A stretch of DNA of 64,000 nucleotides from Flavobacterium sp. 83 (GCF_000744835.1 NZ_JQMS01000001.1:2976001-3040000); one strand, 5' to 3'. Positions 1 through 8,487 are shown, counted from the first letter of the stretch. Notes: generated by a model not told the origin, from the sequence alone. Translations and numbers: made by a program.

Positions 1-358
1 TTTCATCAAAAATTTTATCACGTTGGTCTACGTCAGTGGATAAATTCACATATCCCGCTGAGTGAATGAAGTAAGCATCTTTTATTTGGCTTGAAAAAGT
101 ATCCTGAATTGAAGCCAAATCAGTATCGATAATTTCAATATATTCATGCAGTTTTGCGATTCCTTTATCTTTGATGATTTTAGGTGTGTAACTGCTGGAT
201 AAGAGTTCGTTTATTCGATCTAAAGCGGAGTTTTTACCTTTACTTCTTGCAATAAGAAAAATTTTTCCGTCAATTTTATTGTTGATAAAAAGCTCTAGAA
301 TTTCATACAAAATATGAGATCCAAGAACTCCTGTAGCACCTGTAAGTATTATTTTCAT
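1..358 (-). CDS. NAD(P)-dependent reductase of the thioester-reductase/epimerase type (5' part only)
   Basis: The first 119 residues of a gene that runs off the left edge of the window. The protein opens with a Rossmann dinucleotide-binding loop (MKIILTGATGVLGSHIL), followed by the strand IFLIAR and later HSAGYVNLS, the pattern of the NAD_binding_4 branch of extended short-chain dehydrogenases (fatty-acyl-CoA or thioester reductases and relatives). The start at 358 places the glycine-rich loop at residues 6-12, as usual. The catalytic Tyr-x-x-x-Lys region lies outside the window, so substrate and activity cannot be judged. It is cytosolic and has no signal peptide. Confidence 0.75.
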   Translation of the reverse strand, partial: MKIILTGATGVLGSHILYEILELFINNKIDGKIFLIARSKGKNSALDRINELLSSSYTPKIIKDKGIAKLHEYIEIIDTDLASIQDTFSSQIKDAYFIHSAGYVNLSTDVDQRDKIFDE

Positions 359-469
359 TATTGAATTGTTATAAAAGCAAATGTAGTTTTAAAAAATAGA
401 ATCTCATTATTTTAAAAAAAATCTTAATACTCAAAGCTTAAAAGTAATCAATAATGCAAAAAATACTCA

Positions 470-1393
470 TTAATATTTCTCATACCAATCGAATTTATCT
501 TGGACGATATTTGATTTTTCTTTCTCTATATAGTTTAAAATAGCTTTTGCAATAGGTGAGTGCTTTTTCCCTTTAAGCCATATTAAACTCCAGTTGGTTG
601 TAATAGGTAATCCTTTAACTGGAATTATTTGCAGTTCATTGTTGCGCAATTCGTTTTTTATACCAATTAAAGGCATAATCGAATAGCCCAAACCAGCTAT
701 TAATGCTTGTTTTACGGCTTCATTTGAAGTGAGTTCCATTTTATTCATTACCGAAATGGCATTTCTTTCAAAGAAACTTACCATGATTTGTCTTGTTCCA
801 GAACCTTTTTCTCTAAAAATTAAAGGCAAATTTTCGAAAAGACTTTCTTCCTTGTCCCTCTTTTCGAAAATGATGTCGGTATTACCTACTAAATACAGTT
901 TGTTTTGAAGCAGGTCTAATTTTTCTACATTGAGTTTGGAGGGCAAAATGGAAACCAGCGCAAAATCGACTTCGTTGTTTTCTAAACTCTCTATAACCCT
1001 GCTTTTATTTGTTACATCCATCAGCAACTCGATCCCCGAATGTTCTTTCATGAAATCGGCTAGAAAATAGGGCATGACATATTTTCCTGTCGAAACAATC
1101 GAAATTTTCAATTTCCCGGCCATTCGTCCTTTGTAGGCTAAAGTTTTATAGTTGATAGCATGCACTTGATTTATGATATTCTCGGCTGCCTCAGCAATTT
1201 CATGTCCAAAATCGGTGATGTAAATTTTCCTCCCAACAACCTCTGTCAAAGGAATATCAAACTGTTCCTGAAAATTCTTTAACTGGATAGATACCGCGGG
1301 CTGGGTTAGATGCAACTCCTCCGAAGCCTTTGTCACGCTTTGTGTTTTTACTATTTTCAGAAATATCTGAAGTTGATTTAAAGTATAATTCAT
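470..1393 (-). CDS. LysR-family transcriptional regulator, CbbR/CmpR-like
   Basis: A 307-residue LysR-type regulator. Residues 1-60 form the winged helix-turn-helix (TKASEELHLTQPAVSIQLKN), followed by the linker helix and a periplasmic-binding-protein-like effector domain. The stretch STGKYVMPYFLADFMKEHSG and the following DVTNKSRVIESLENNEVDFA resemble the CbbR/CmpR/RbcR branch, which controls CO2 fixation or inorganic-carbon uptake; this is similarity by eye. The link is interesting because a carbonic anhydrase and an SbtA-type bicarbonate permease lie 4.7 kb away. A -7 box TATATTTG lies 25 nt upstream of the start. It is transcribed away from the next operon. Confidence 0.85.
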   Translation of the reverse strand: MNYTLNQLQIFLKIVKTQSVTKASEELHLTQPAVSIQLKNFQEQFDIPLTEVVGRKIYITDFGHEIAEAAENIINQVHAINYKTLAYKGRMAGKLKISIVSTGKYVMPYFLADFMKEHSGIELLMDVTNKSRVIESLENNEVDFALVSILPSKLNVEKLDLLQNKLYLVGNTDIIFEKRDKEESLFENLPLIFREKGSGTRQIMVSFFERNAISVMNKMELTSNEAVKQALIAGLGYSIMPLIGIKNELRNNELQIIPVKGLPITTNWSLIWLKGKKHSPIAKAILNYIEKEKSNIVQDKFDWYEKY

Positions 1394-1417
1394 AAATTAA
1401 TCTAATACATTACATTA

Positions 1418-1425
1418 CAAATATA
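1418..1425 (-). promoter_or_regulatory. Promoter -7 box for the LysR gene
   Basis: TATATTTG read on the minus strand matches the Bacteroidota -7 consensus TAnnTTTG. Its last base lies 24 nt before the LysR start codon, giving a short leader. No clear -33 TTTG is seen. Confidence 0.5.
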
Positions 1426-1604
1426 AATAAAAATTTATGGATTTGAATTCGGAGTTTTGTGCTGTTAAATATAAAATTATTAAGAAAAATATAAAAAGTA
1501 GGAAAGCATTACTTTCTTTTAAAATGTTCATCTCGAAAAGTAAAAATACAAAAGATGGATCGTGCAAAAATCAACATGAAATAATTTAAACTAAATAGTA
1601 TCAA

Positions 1605-1784
1605 ATGAAAACAGTCGACATTAAATTTTTTGCAAGCGCAATATTGATGGTTCTTTTTTTTATAACCGCTTTAATGACAGGAGACGTTATATTTCAAAAA
1701 TTGTTTCTTGCAATTTCAATAGTATCAGGACTAAAATTTCTTCAAATTTCTAATCATAAAATTATTATAGATGAAAACAACTGA
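1605..1784 (+). CDS. Small membrane protein, 59 aa
   Basis: An ATG at 1605 opens a 59-codon frame ending at the TGA at 1782-1784, overlapping the first 14 nt of the next gene in another frame, as in translationally coupled pairs. The product has a basic/polar N-terminus, two hydrophobic stretches (about residues 8-24 and 29-44) separated by a short MTGD turn, and a polar C-terminal tail with lysines and acidic residues. This suggests a two-pass or hairpin inner-membrane protein. I do not recognise the family. The overlap, sensible composition and position at the head of a tight operon support a real gene; nothing indicates its function. Confidence 0.5.
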   Translation: MKTVDIKFFASAILMVLFFITALMTGDVIFQKLFLAISIVSGLKFLQISNHKIIIDENN

Positions 1785-2058
1785 GAAAATTATACTTATA
1801 AACGGTAATTTTTCACCAACTGAGGCAAAGGAACTATTGATGAATTTATTCATCAACAAAATCAATTTCCATCAAAACAAGAACTTCAGCTCACACGAGC
1901 GTTACGGAAAGGAAGACGAAACCGCAACAAGAAGAATACCCGAACTAAAAGAAAGTGTTGAAGTAATCTCCAGAATAGTAAATGAAGCAACAACACAAAA
2001 CCTGAACATAGTCATAACATCAACCGTTAACATTCATTTTTCTAAAACGGATGAATGA
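1771..2058 (+). CDS. Conserved hypothetical protein, 95 aa
   Basis: A 95-residue cytosolic protein with no signal peptide. It starts MKTTEKIILINGNFSP, then has an amphipathic segment with several NK/HQNKN polar runs, a charged centre (RYGKEDETATRRIPELKE) and a C-terminal strand-like segment (LNIVITSTVNIHF). I recognise no catalytic motif. It overlaps the small membrane protein by 14 nt and the following DUF6671 gene by 8 nt, so all three are probably co-translated. The charged RYGKED..RRIPEL core looks conserved in style, but I cannot name a domain. Confidence 0.7.
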   Translation: MKTTEKIILINGNFSPTEAKELLMNLFINKINFHQNKNFSSHERYGKEDETATRRIPELKESVEVISRIVNEATTQNLNIVITSTVNIHFSKTDE

Positions 2059-2896
2059 AATGTTTAAAGGGAGAAAATTGCTAATTGCAACTAAACATGA
2101 AAAAGAAAAAGTAATTGCTCCAATTATAGCAAAGGAATTAGGTGTGAAATGCTTTGTAGTTCCAAATCTTGATACCGATGAACTCGGAACCTTTACCGGA
2201 GAAATTGAAAGGAAAGAGGATCCAATAACAACCGCCAAGAAAAAATGCCTTATGGCTATGGAGTTGACCAATTGTGACATGGCCATAGCAAGCGAAGGTT
2301 CTTTTGGTTCTCATCCATCCATTTTCTTTGCTCATGCCGATGATGAGTTTTTATTCTTTATCGATAAAAAAAATAATTTGGAAATCGTTACCAGAGAGTT
2401 AAGTCTGGATACCAATTTTAGTGGTGCTGTAATACATAGCAAACAAGAGTTGGATGAATTTGCCAAAACGGCAAAATTCCCTTCACACGCCTTGATTGCA
2501 AGGAAATCCATCGATGATTTTATCGAAATTGAAAAAGGCATCAGCGATTGGGGGAAATTAGTTGAGTTGTACAATCATTTCATCGAGTTATACGGATCTG
2601 TTTATATTGAAACCGATATGCGGGCAATGTACAATCCTTCACGTATGAAGGTTATTGAAAGCGCTGCTATAAAATTGGCCGATAAAATTAATTCCAGTTG
2701 TCCTAATTGCAATACCCCCGGTTTTGGGGTTACGGATGCCAAACGAGGTCTTCCTTGTGAATGGTGTCGTTTCCCAACCCGTTCCACTTTAAGTCACATC
2801 TATACCTGCCAAAAATGTTCTTATGTAAAAGAAGAATTGTATCCCAACCAAAAAGAATCTGAAGACCCTACGTACTGTGATAATTGTAATCCTTAA
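2051..2896 (+). CDS. DUF6671-type protein with C-terminal zinc-ribbon cysteines
   Basis: A 281-residue cytosolic protein of the family I know as DUF6671, function unknown. The N-terminal two thirds form an alpha/beta domain (GRKLLIATKHEKEKVIAP, then CDMAIASEGSFG). The C-terminal 70 residues carry CPNC, CEWC, CQKC and CDNC pairs, eight cysteines consistent with two zinc knuckles. An alternative start, M4, would shorten the overlap with the gene upstream. It sits between an unknown small protein and a Sua5-family gene, with 9 nt to the latter. The IASEGSFG segment looks like a binding loop. No biochemical role is established to my knowledge. Confidence 0.75.
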   Translation: MNEMFKGRKLLIATKHEKEKVIAPIIAKELGVKCFVVPNLDTDELGTFTGEIERKEDPITTAKKKCLMAMELTNCDMAIASEGSFGSHPSIFFAHADDEFLFFIDKKNNLEIVTRELSLDTNFSGAVIHSKQELDEFAKTAKFPSHALIARKSIDDFIEIEKGISDWGKLVELYNHFIELYGSVYIETDMRAMYNPSRMKVIESAAIKLADKINSSCPNCNTPGFGVTDAKRGLPCEWCRFPTRSTLSHIYTCQKCSYVKEELYPNQKESEDPTYCDNCNP

Positions 2897-2905
2897 AAAG
2901 ACTCC

Positions 2906-3859
2906 GTGACAACAACTAATATAACCAAAGCCGCGCAGGCTTTGATAAATGATGAGATAATAGCTATTCCCACCGAAACCGTTTATGGTTTGGCTGGAAA
3001 TGCCTATAGCGAAAATGCAGTGAAAAAAATATTCGAATTAAAAAAGAGACCCTTTTACAACCCATTAATTGTACATATCAAGTCTACCGAATTTTTAGAC
3101 AAGGTTGCCACTGATATTCCAGATATGGCCCGTAAGCTTGCCGACGAGTTTTGGCCGGGATCCTTAACGTTGGTTTTGAAAAAACAACCCCACATCCCAG
3201 ACATCGTCACTGCTGGCAAAGAGACTGTTGCTGTAAGAGTGCCAAATCACCCAGTGGCTTTAGCACTTTTGGAGAAACTTGAATTCCCGCTGGCAGCACC
3301 AAGTGCCAATCCTTTCGGTTGTATCAGTCCTACAACTGCCACGCACGTTTCAAACTATTTCAAAGAGAATTTGGAAATTATATTGGATGGGGGAGCATGC
3401 CAAAACGGAATAGAATCTACAATCATTGGTTTCGAAAATAACCAACCAATTCTTTACCGGCACGGTTCAATTTCAGTAGAAAATATAGAACGAATCGTTG
3501 GAAAGGTCCTAATTACAACTAGCAAGGACTGCTCACCAGATGCTCCAGGAATGCTTTCGCGCCATTACGCTCCAAAGACCAATACCTATCTTACCGATAA
3601 TGTAGCCGAGTTGATACCATCATTCTCTGGTAAAAAAATTGGATTGCTGTTGTTCAAGGATAAAATTACAGCTACCGAAAATATACTTCAAGAAGTGCTC
3701 TCCAAAAAAGGAGATCTAGCCGAAGCCGCAAAGAATTTATACGCCACAATGCACCGTTTAGACAAAAACAACTTGGACGTAATCATTGCAGAGCGATTTC
3801 CCAACAAAGGACTTGGAAAATCTATAAATGACCGATTGGAAAGAGCCATAAAAAAATAA
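2906..3859 (+). CDS. Sua5/YciO/YrdC-type threonylcarbamoyl-AMP synthase
   Basis: A 317-residue protein that should make threonylcarbamoyl-adenylate from threonine, bicarbonate and ATP for the t6A37 tRNA modification. It shows the YrdC signature: IPTETVYGLAGNAYSENAVK near residue 20, the KKRPFYNPL loop, FWPGSLTLVL and the APSANPFG segment. The C-terminal ~110 residues, after the linker SPDAPGMLSRHYAPKT, are the Sua5 domain, so this is the long form. The start is GTG at 2906, chosen because it lies 9 nt after the DUF6671 stop and gives the usual N-terminus. The bicarbonate requirement fits loosely with the carbonic anhydrase/SbtA pair downstream; that link is speculative. Confidence 0.9.
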   Translation: MTTTNITKAAQALINDEIIAIPTETVYGLAGNAYSENAVKKIFELKKRPFYNPLIVHIKSTEFLDKVATDIPDMARKLADEFWPGSLTLVLKKQPHIPDIVTAGKETVAVRVPNHPVALALLEKLEFPLAAPSANPFGCISPTTATHVSNYFKENLEIILDGGACQNGIESTIIGFENNQPILYRHGSISVENIERIVGKVLITTSKDCSPDAPGMLSRHYAPKTNTYLTDNVAELIPSFSGKKIGLLLFKDKITATENILQEVLSKKGDLAEAAKNLYATMHRLDKNNLDVIIAERFPNKGLGKSINDRLERAIKK

Positions 3860-3862
3860 AGA

Positions 3863-5215
3863 ATGAAAACAATCATCCGAAACGCATCAATAGTAAATGA
3901 GGGGAGAATAATTATTGCCGATGTTTTGTTGAATAAAGATAGGATCGAAAAAATAGACGCTCAAATTGCCCTGCCGTCAAATACAAATTATGACGAAATT
4001 AATGCCGAAGGCCTTTACTTGATGCCTGGGATTATTGATGACCAAGTACATTTTCGTGATCCGGGTCTGACACACAAAGCGACAATCTATTCTGAATCAA
4101 AATCAGCAGTTGCAGGAGGAATTACGTCATTTATGGACATGCCTAATACAATTCCGAACACGCTGACCCAAAAATTATTAGAAGAAAAATATGCAATTGC
4201 ATCCGGAACTTCATTAGCGAATTATTCCTTTTTCATGGGAATAAACAAGGACAATCTCGAAGAAGCTTTAAAAACGGATACCGAAAATGTTTGCGGTATA
4301 ACCGATGATGGGCTATATTTTAACAACGATGATGGGATTTTAGCAAACTATCCTGATTTTCTCGAAGAGTTGTTTTCCAGAACCAATACCTTGATTGCCC
4401 TGCACAGCGAAGACGACTCAATCATTAAGAATAACACTCAAAAATACCGTTCTATCTACGGTCAAGATATTCCATTCAGATACCACCCACTAATAAGAAG
4501 TGAAGAAGCCTGTGTGGTAGCGACAAAACGAGTTCTGGAAATTGCAAAAAAACACAACAATCGCGTGCATATATACCATATTTCTACCCTCGAAGAAGCA
4601 AATTTGTTTGACAATACAATACCGCTCCGAGACAAGAGAGTAACTGCAGAAGCATGCATCCATCACCTTTGGTTTTCGGATGCAGATTATGAAAAGTTAG
4701 GATCGAAAATAAAATGGAATCCATCCGTAAAAACTGAAAAAGATAAAGACGGATTATTGGAAGCTTTATTGAATAACAAACTAGACATCATTGCAACAGA
4801 CCATGCTCCCCATACGATTGTGGAAAAAGGTGGCAATTATTTTGAAGCTTTATCAGGTGGTCCGTTAGTGCAGCATGCTTTACCTGTCATGTTAGAATTA
4901 TACCACAAAGACAAAATTAGTTTAGAAAAAATAGTCGAAAAAATGTGCCACAATGTAGCCGAAATTTATCGTTTAAAAGAGCGTGGCTATATACGAGAAG
5001 GGTATTATGCTGATTTGATTTTGGTTGATTTGAATAATCTTTGGGTCGTAAGTACCAAAAACATTCTTTATAAATGCAAGTGGTCTCCATTCGAAAATCA
5101 ATCGTTTCAAAGCAGTATTCTAAAGACATTTGTTAATGGGAAACTTGTTTTCGATAACGGTGTTTTTAATGAAAGTAGCTATGGAAAAAGATTGAAATTT
5201 GAAAAATACAGATAG
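3863..5215 (+). CDS. Divergent dihydroorotase-family amidohydrolase
   Basis: A 450-residue TIM-barrel amidohydrolase closest in look to Bacteroidota dihydroorotases (reversible cyclisation of carbamoyl-aspartate to dihydroorotate in pyrimidine synthesis). Family marks: MPGIIDDQVHFRDPGLTHK, MDMPNT, HSED (His181), HIYHIST (His236/His239) and ATDHAPH. Two usual metal ligands are changed. The first His of the HxH motif is Gln61, common in Bacteroidota. The bridging lysine expected in a VCGVK context is replaced, since the sequence reads VCGITDDG (Thr147). It may be a paralogue with altered chemistry rather than the housekeeping PyrC. It starts 3 nt after the Sua5 gene and ends 1 nt before bioD. 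Confidence 0.75.
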   Translation: MKTIIRNASIVNEGRIIIADVLLNKDRIEKIDAQIALPSNTNYDEINAEGLYLMPGIIDDQVHFRDPGLTHKATIYSESKSAVAGGITSFMDMPNTIPNTLTQKLLEEKYAIASGTSLANYSFFMGINKDNLEEALKTDTENVCGITDDGLYFNNDDGILANYPDFLEELFSRTNTLIALHSEDDSIIKNNTQKYRSIYGQDIPFRYHPLIRSEEACVVATKRVLEIAKKHNNRVHIYHISTLEEANLFDNTIPLRDKRVTAEACIHHLWFSDADYEKLGSKIKWNPSVKTEKDKDGLLEALLNNKLDIIATDHAPHTIVEKGGNYFEALSGGPLVQHALPVMLELYHKDKISLEKIVEKMCHNVAEIYRLKERGYIREGYYADLILVDLNNLWVVSTKNILYKCKWSPFENQSFQSSILKTFVNGKLVFDNGVFNESSYGKRLKFEKYR

Positions 5216-5216
5216 A

Positions 5217-5837
5217 ATGAAAAGAATATTTATTACAGGAATTGGAACAAACATTGGAAAAACAGTAGTATCTGCAATTGTGACCGAATATTTAAATGCA
5301 GATTATTGGAAACCAATTCAATCTGGCGATTTGATGGATTCGGATACAATGAAGGTTAAAACACTGATTTCTAACAACAAATCTGTTTTTCATCCCGAAA
5401 AGTATAGATTGTCGCAACCCTTGTCTCCCCATGCCGCTGCCAAAAGAGATGGAGTCGCAATTAAACTGGAAGATTTCATACTTCCTGAGACAGAAAATCA
5501 TCTGGTAATTGAAGGAGCAGGAGGGCTAATGGTACCTTTAAATAACGAGATTTTGATAGCCGATTTAATTCAACATCTCAATGCTAGTGTATTATTGGTA
5601 TCGCAAAATTATTTAGGAAGTATAAACCATACTTTGCTTACCATCCAGGAATTAAAACGTAGAAATATTACAATTATCGGAATTGTTATTAATGGGGAAT
5701 CCACTCCCGAAACAGAAGCGTTTGTCATGCAATATTCTAATTTGCCAATTATATTCAGGGTTGAAAATGAGTCTTCTATAGACCAAAATACAGTTTTGAA
5801 ATACGCCGAAAAACTAAATTTTGATGGTATTTTTTAA
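5217..5837 (+). CDS. bioD: Dethiobiotin synthase
   Basis: A 206-residue ATP-dependent dethiobiotin synthetase that closes the ureido ring on 7,8-diaminopelargonate using CO2, the penultimate step of biotin synthesis. The P-loop GIGTNIGKT is at residues 8-16, KPIQSG follows the first strand, and the substrate loop IEGAGGLMVPLN is intact. The ATG at 5217 is preferred over an upstream TTG at 5199 because it lies 1 nt after the preceding stop and gives the canonical N-terminus MKRIFITG. It is the last gene of the operon and, like Sua5 and carbonic anhydrase, deals with CO2/bicarbonate; no other bio gene is in the window. Confidence 0.92.
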   Translation: MKRIFITGIGTNIGKTVVSAIVTEYLNADYWKPIQSGDLMDSDTMKVKTLISNNKSVFHPEKYRLSQPLSPHAAAKRDGVAIKLEDFILPETENHLVIEGAGGLMVPLNNEILIADLIQHLNASVLLVSQNYLGSINHTLLTIQELKRRNITIIGIVINGESTPETEAFVMQYSNLPIIFRVENESSIDQNTVLKYAEKLNFDGIF

Positions 5838-5852
5838 GTATAATTTATACTT
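5836..5852. repeat. Perfect palindrome overlapping the bioD stop
   Basis: AAGTATAA and TTATACTT flank a single central T, an 8-bp perfect palindrome overlapping the bioD stop codon. With only one central base it cannot make a full hairpin, so it is more likely a protein site or chance than a terminator. The rest of the gap up to 6129 (about 280 nt) is AT-rich and shows no gene I can support. Confidence 0.3.
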
Positions 5853-6129
5853 CCTATAAAATTATTCCAAAACGATAAGCTCTTTTTCGAAGATTTCAAT
5901 TTACTAAATAGCCATTTAGCACTTTAAACAACATATACAATTAGTGTTGCCCAATTCATTTTCTATGTGCTTATTTAATACTAATGTATTCATGAAATAT
6001 TGTAGTAATCAAGAATTGGTTAATTTATTATTCATAAAAAAACATTATGTTTTACATCAAATATATAAATGAAAATTTATCAATTTTAGTTAGCACATTT
6101 GCAATGGCAAATTTTAAATCAAACAAATT

Positions 6130-6876
6130 ATGAAAATGTTACAAGTTGCAACCTTAGTTTTATTACTACAATTGTTTCCATCATGTAAATCGAATTCAAG
6201 CAAGATTTCAAATGATGACAATAAATCTTTTACAGCACCCTACAAACATCAACATGTGCTGACTAAAGCAGAACAGGATCAATTATCTCCCGATCAGGTT
6301 TTACTTGAATTCAAAGAAGGCAACCAACGCTTTAAAAGCGGTAATGTAACGCAACGTGAGCATTCTGACGAAATTAGAAAAATTGCAACGGGAGGTCAAT
6401 ACCCAAAGGCGATGGTTTTAAGTTGTCTGGATAGCAGAGTGCCCGTGGAAGATGTCTTTGACCAGGGAATTGGAGACGTATTTGTGGGCAGGGTAGCGGG
6501 TAATTTTGCAAACACGGACCTTTTGGGGAGTATGGAATTTGCTTGTAAAGTAGCTGGGGCAAAACTAATATTGGTAATGGGTCATCAACACTGTGGAGCG
6601 GTAAAAAGCGCAATAGATGATGTGAAGTTAGGAAATATTACCTCAATGCTCACAAACATAAAGCCAGCAGTTGAGATGAGTAAAGATTTTCACGGCGAAA
6701 AATCATCCAAAAATGAATTCTTTGTCAAAGAAGTTGCTTACAACAATGTACGTCATACCATTAGTGAGATAAGAGCCAAAAGTGAAATATTAAAAACAAT
6801 GGAAAGTAAAGGGGAAATAAAAATTGTGGGAGCCTTTTACACACTCAGAACTGGTGAGTTGGATTTTGTAGAATAA
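6130..6876 (+). CDS. Beta-class carbonic anhydrase, predicted lipoprotein
   Basis: A 248-residue beta-carbonic anhydrase interconverting CO2 and bicarbonate. Zinc ligands are Cys99 (in MVLSCLDSRVP), His152 and Cys155 (GHQHCGAV); the catalytic dyad Asp101/Arg103 is intact. The N-terminus (MKMLQVATLVLLLQLFPSC) is a lipoprotein signal with Cys19 as acylation site, followed by a Ser/Asn/Asp-rich linker, so the enzyme is probably periplasmic or anchored to a membrane. Most beta-CAs are cytosolic. A bicarbonate permease follows after 51 nt in the same direction, suggesting CO2 hydration outside and bicarbonate import. A weak -7 box (CACATTTG) lies about 30 nt upstream. Confidence 0.93.
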   Translation: MKMLQVATLVLLLQLFPSCKSNSSKISNDDNKSFTAPYKHQHVLTKAEQDQLSPDQVLLEFKEGNQRFKSGNVTQREHSDEIRKIATGGQYPKAMVLSCLDSRVPVEDVFDQGIGDVFVGRVAGNFANTDLLGSMEFACKVAGAKLILVMGHQHCGAVKSAIDDVKLGNITSMLTNIKPAVEMSKDFHGEKSSKNEFFVKEVAYNNVRHTISEIRAKSEILKTMESKGEIKIVGAFYTLRTGELDFVE

Positions 6877-6927
6877 CTATATTTTAAATCGATAGCAATA
6901 ACTAAATAATAAATTAACACAAAAATC

Positions 6928-7893
6928 ATGAACTTAAATCTATTACTAGAGAACCTAACCAATCCAGCACTGCTTTTTTTTGTACTTGGCGTGATTGCCG
7001 TACTTCTAAAAAGTGATTTGGAAATACCACCCAATACGTCAAAATTCATATCACTTTACTTGCTGTTTGCCATTGGGTTTAAGGGAGGACAAGAGTTGTC
7101 GCATGAAGAATTCTCTAGTGAAATTGCCTTGTCTATGCTCTTTGGAATCATGATTTCGATGCTAATACCATTGTACACCTTTTTCATCCTAAAAAGAAAA
7201 CTCAGTGTTTATGATGCTGGAGCCATTGCGGCAGCCTACGGCTCTGTAAGTGCCGTAACCTTTGTCACGGCGGTTTCCTATCTCGAATCACTGCAATTGA
7301 CCCTTCACGGACACATGGTAGCCATAATGGCTTTGATGGAATCGCCTGCCATTATCATTGGACTGGTCCTGATATCGATATTCAATAAAGATCAGTCTAC
7401 TAATAAAATAAAATTCAGTGCTGTCCTAAAACACTCTTTGACCAATAGCAGTGTATTGCTAATCCTTGGTAGTTTGGTAATCGGTTTTTTGGCCAGTACT
7501 AAACAGGCTGAGGGAATCAAGCCCTTTACTAACGACCTTTTCAAAGGATTCTTAGCTATTTTTCTTCTGGATATGGGAGTAACAAGTGGTAGAAAACTAA
7601 AATCCTTCTTCTCTTTCGGATGGTTTCCTTTCCTTTTCGCAATGATTATTCCTTTGGTCAACGGCTGTATGTTCGCCGTATTAAGTTCCTTTGTCACCGA
7701 TGATGTCACCAACCGATTCATCTTTGCCGTACTAGCAGCAAGTGCTTCCTATATCGCCGTTCCCGCAGCAATGCAAATTTCGGTTCCCAAGTCAAATCCC
7801 GGTCTGTATTTGCCCATGGCACTTGCGGTAACATTTCCGGTAAACATCACTATAGGAATGCCGATTTACTTTCTAATTGTTCAGTATTTTTAA
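6928..7893 (+). CDS. SbtA-type sodium-dependent bicarbonate permease (DUF897)
   Basis: A 321-residue polytopic membrane protein with about ten hydrophobic segments, of the DUF897 family whose cyanobacterial member SbtA is a Na+/HCO3- symporter. Recognisable features are the N-terminal NPALLFFVLGVIAVLLKSDL, the FKGGQELS loop, the AAAYGSVSAVTFVTA repeat half and its counterpart AASASYIAVPAAMQ; these two inverted-repeat halves form the substrate core. It follows the lipoprotein carbonic anhydrase, a natural partner. No SbtB-like PII gene is adjacent. Substrate is inferred from family and neighbour. Confidence 0.88.
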   Translation: MNLNLLLENLTNPALLFFVLGVIAVLLKSDLEIPPNTSKFISLYLLFAIGFKGGQELSHEEFSSEIALSMLFGIMISMLIPLYTFFILKRKLSVYDAGAIAAAYGSVSAVTFVTAVSYLESLQLTLHGHMVAIMALMESPAIIIGLVLISIFNKDQSTNKIKFSAVLKHSLTNSSVLLILGSLVIGFLASTKQAEGIKPFTNDLFKGFLAIFLLDMGVTSGRKLKSFFSFGWFPFLFAMIIPLVNGCMFAVLSSFVTDDVTNRFIFAVLAASASYIAVPAAMQISVPKSNPGLYLPMALAVTFPVNITIGMPIYFLIVQYF

Positions 7894-7933
7894 TAATAGA
7901 CTTATACTTTTAAAAAACACAAGAAAAGTTATT

Positions 7934-8481
7934 TTATAGATATCCTTGAGATAAATATGTAATGTATTCTTCTCTGAAAGCCCGCAATTGTTCAAAACCT
8001 ATAGTAGCATTTGAGTCCGACAACCACTTTTTTATAAAATTTTTATGAAATTTGATTTTGAACTCTCCAACTTGGTAGGGTTCAATTTCAATTTCTTCCA
8101 ATAAATCCTTTTCGATTTTGGATTTGTGCAATCTATACGAACGTCATCAATTTTTAAATAGCAATGGGCTTCTGAGATGAAATCAATGTTATTATTTAGT
8201 ATGGTTCCAATTTTAGTATTGATTTCGTTCATATTATGGATTCCAATAATGAGTTTTACGTTTGGAATCGAATTTAGATTAGCCACTTCTTTTAGGAATG
8301 CGTTTTTGAACCTGCATATTCCTTTGTTTTCTTTTAAAACCAACGACAAATCTTCTCGATTAGCATTTCGTCCCTAGGGAATATTTTTGACATAAATCAA
8401 TAAATCTTCCTAAGAATCAATTTCTGAATTTTGAATTTGTTGAGTGAGATTGTCGGATGAACAAAGCAAGGTAGAAATCAT
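7934..8481 (-). pseudogene. Broken gene of a conserved Bacteroidota protein
   Basis: From the ATG at 8481 a coding-like frame continues but is interrupted by an in-frame TAG after about 23 codons, and by a second TAG where the surrounding residues read NIP-stop-GRNANRED (expected P-Y-G). Near 8130 the frame shifts by one: the first frame ends around KIDDVRIDCT and the second resumes with KSKIEKDLLEEIEIEPYQV and continues to the stop at 7934. The rebuilt protein of about 180 residues resembles a flavobacterial family of unknown function in which I recall a GTCSSKH-like motif; here it reads GICRFKN. Two stops plus a frameshift make sequencing error an unlikely sole cause. Confidence 0.75.
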
Positions 8482-8487
8482 TTAATC

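Noticed and set aside
5965..6072. A 35-codon plus-strand frame in the bioD-carbonic anhydrase gap
   Set aside because: No coding-like composition, no promoter or overlap, no recognisable residues; it is an ordinary chance frame in AT-rich DNA.
7392..7721. A 109-codon minus-strand frame inside the SbtA-type permease gene
   Set aside because: Antisense shadow of a membrane protein gene; no domain or independent signals.
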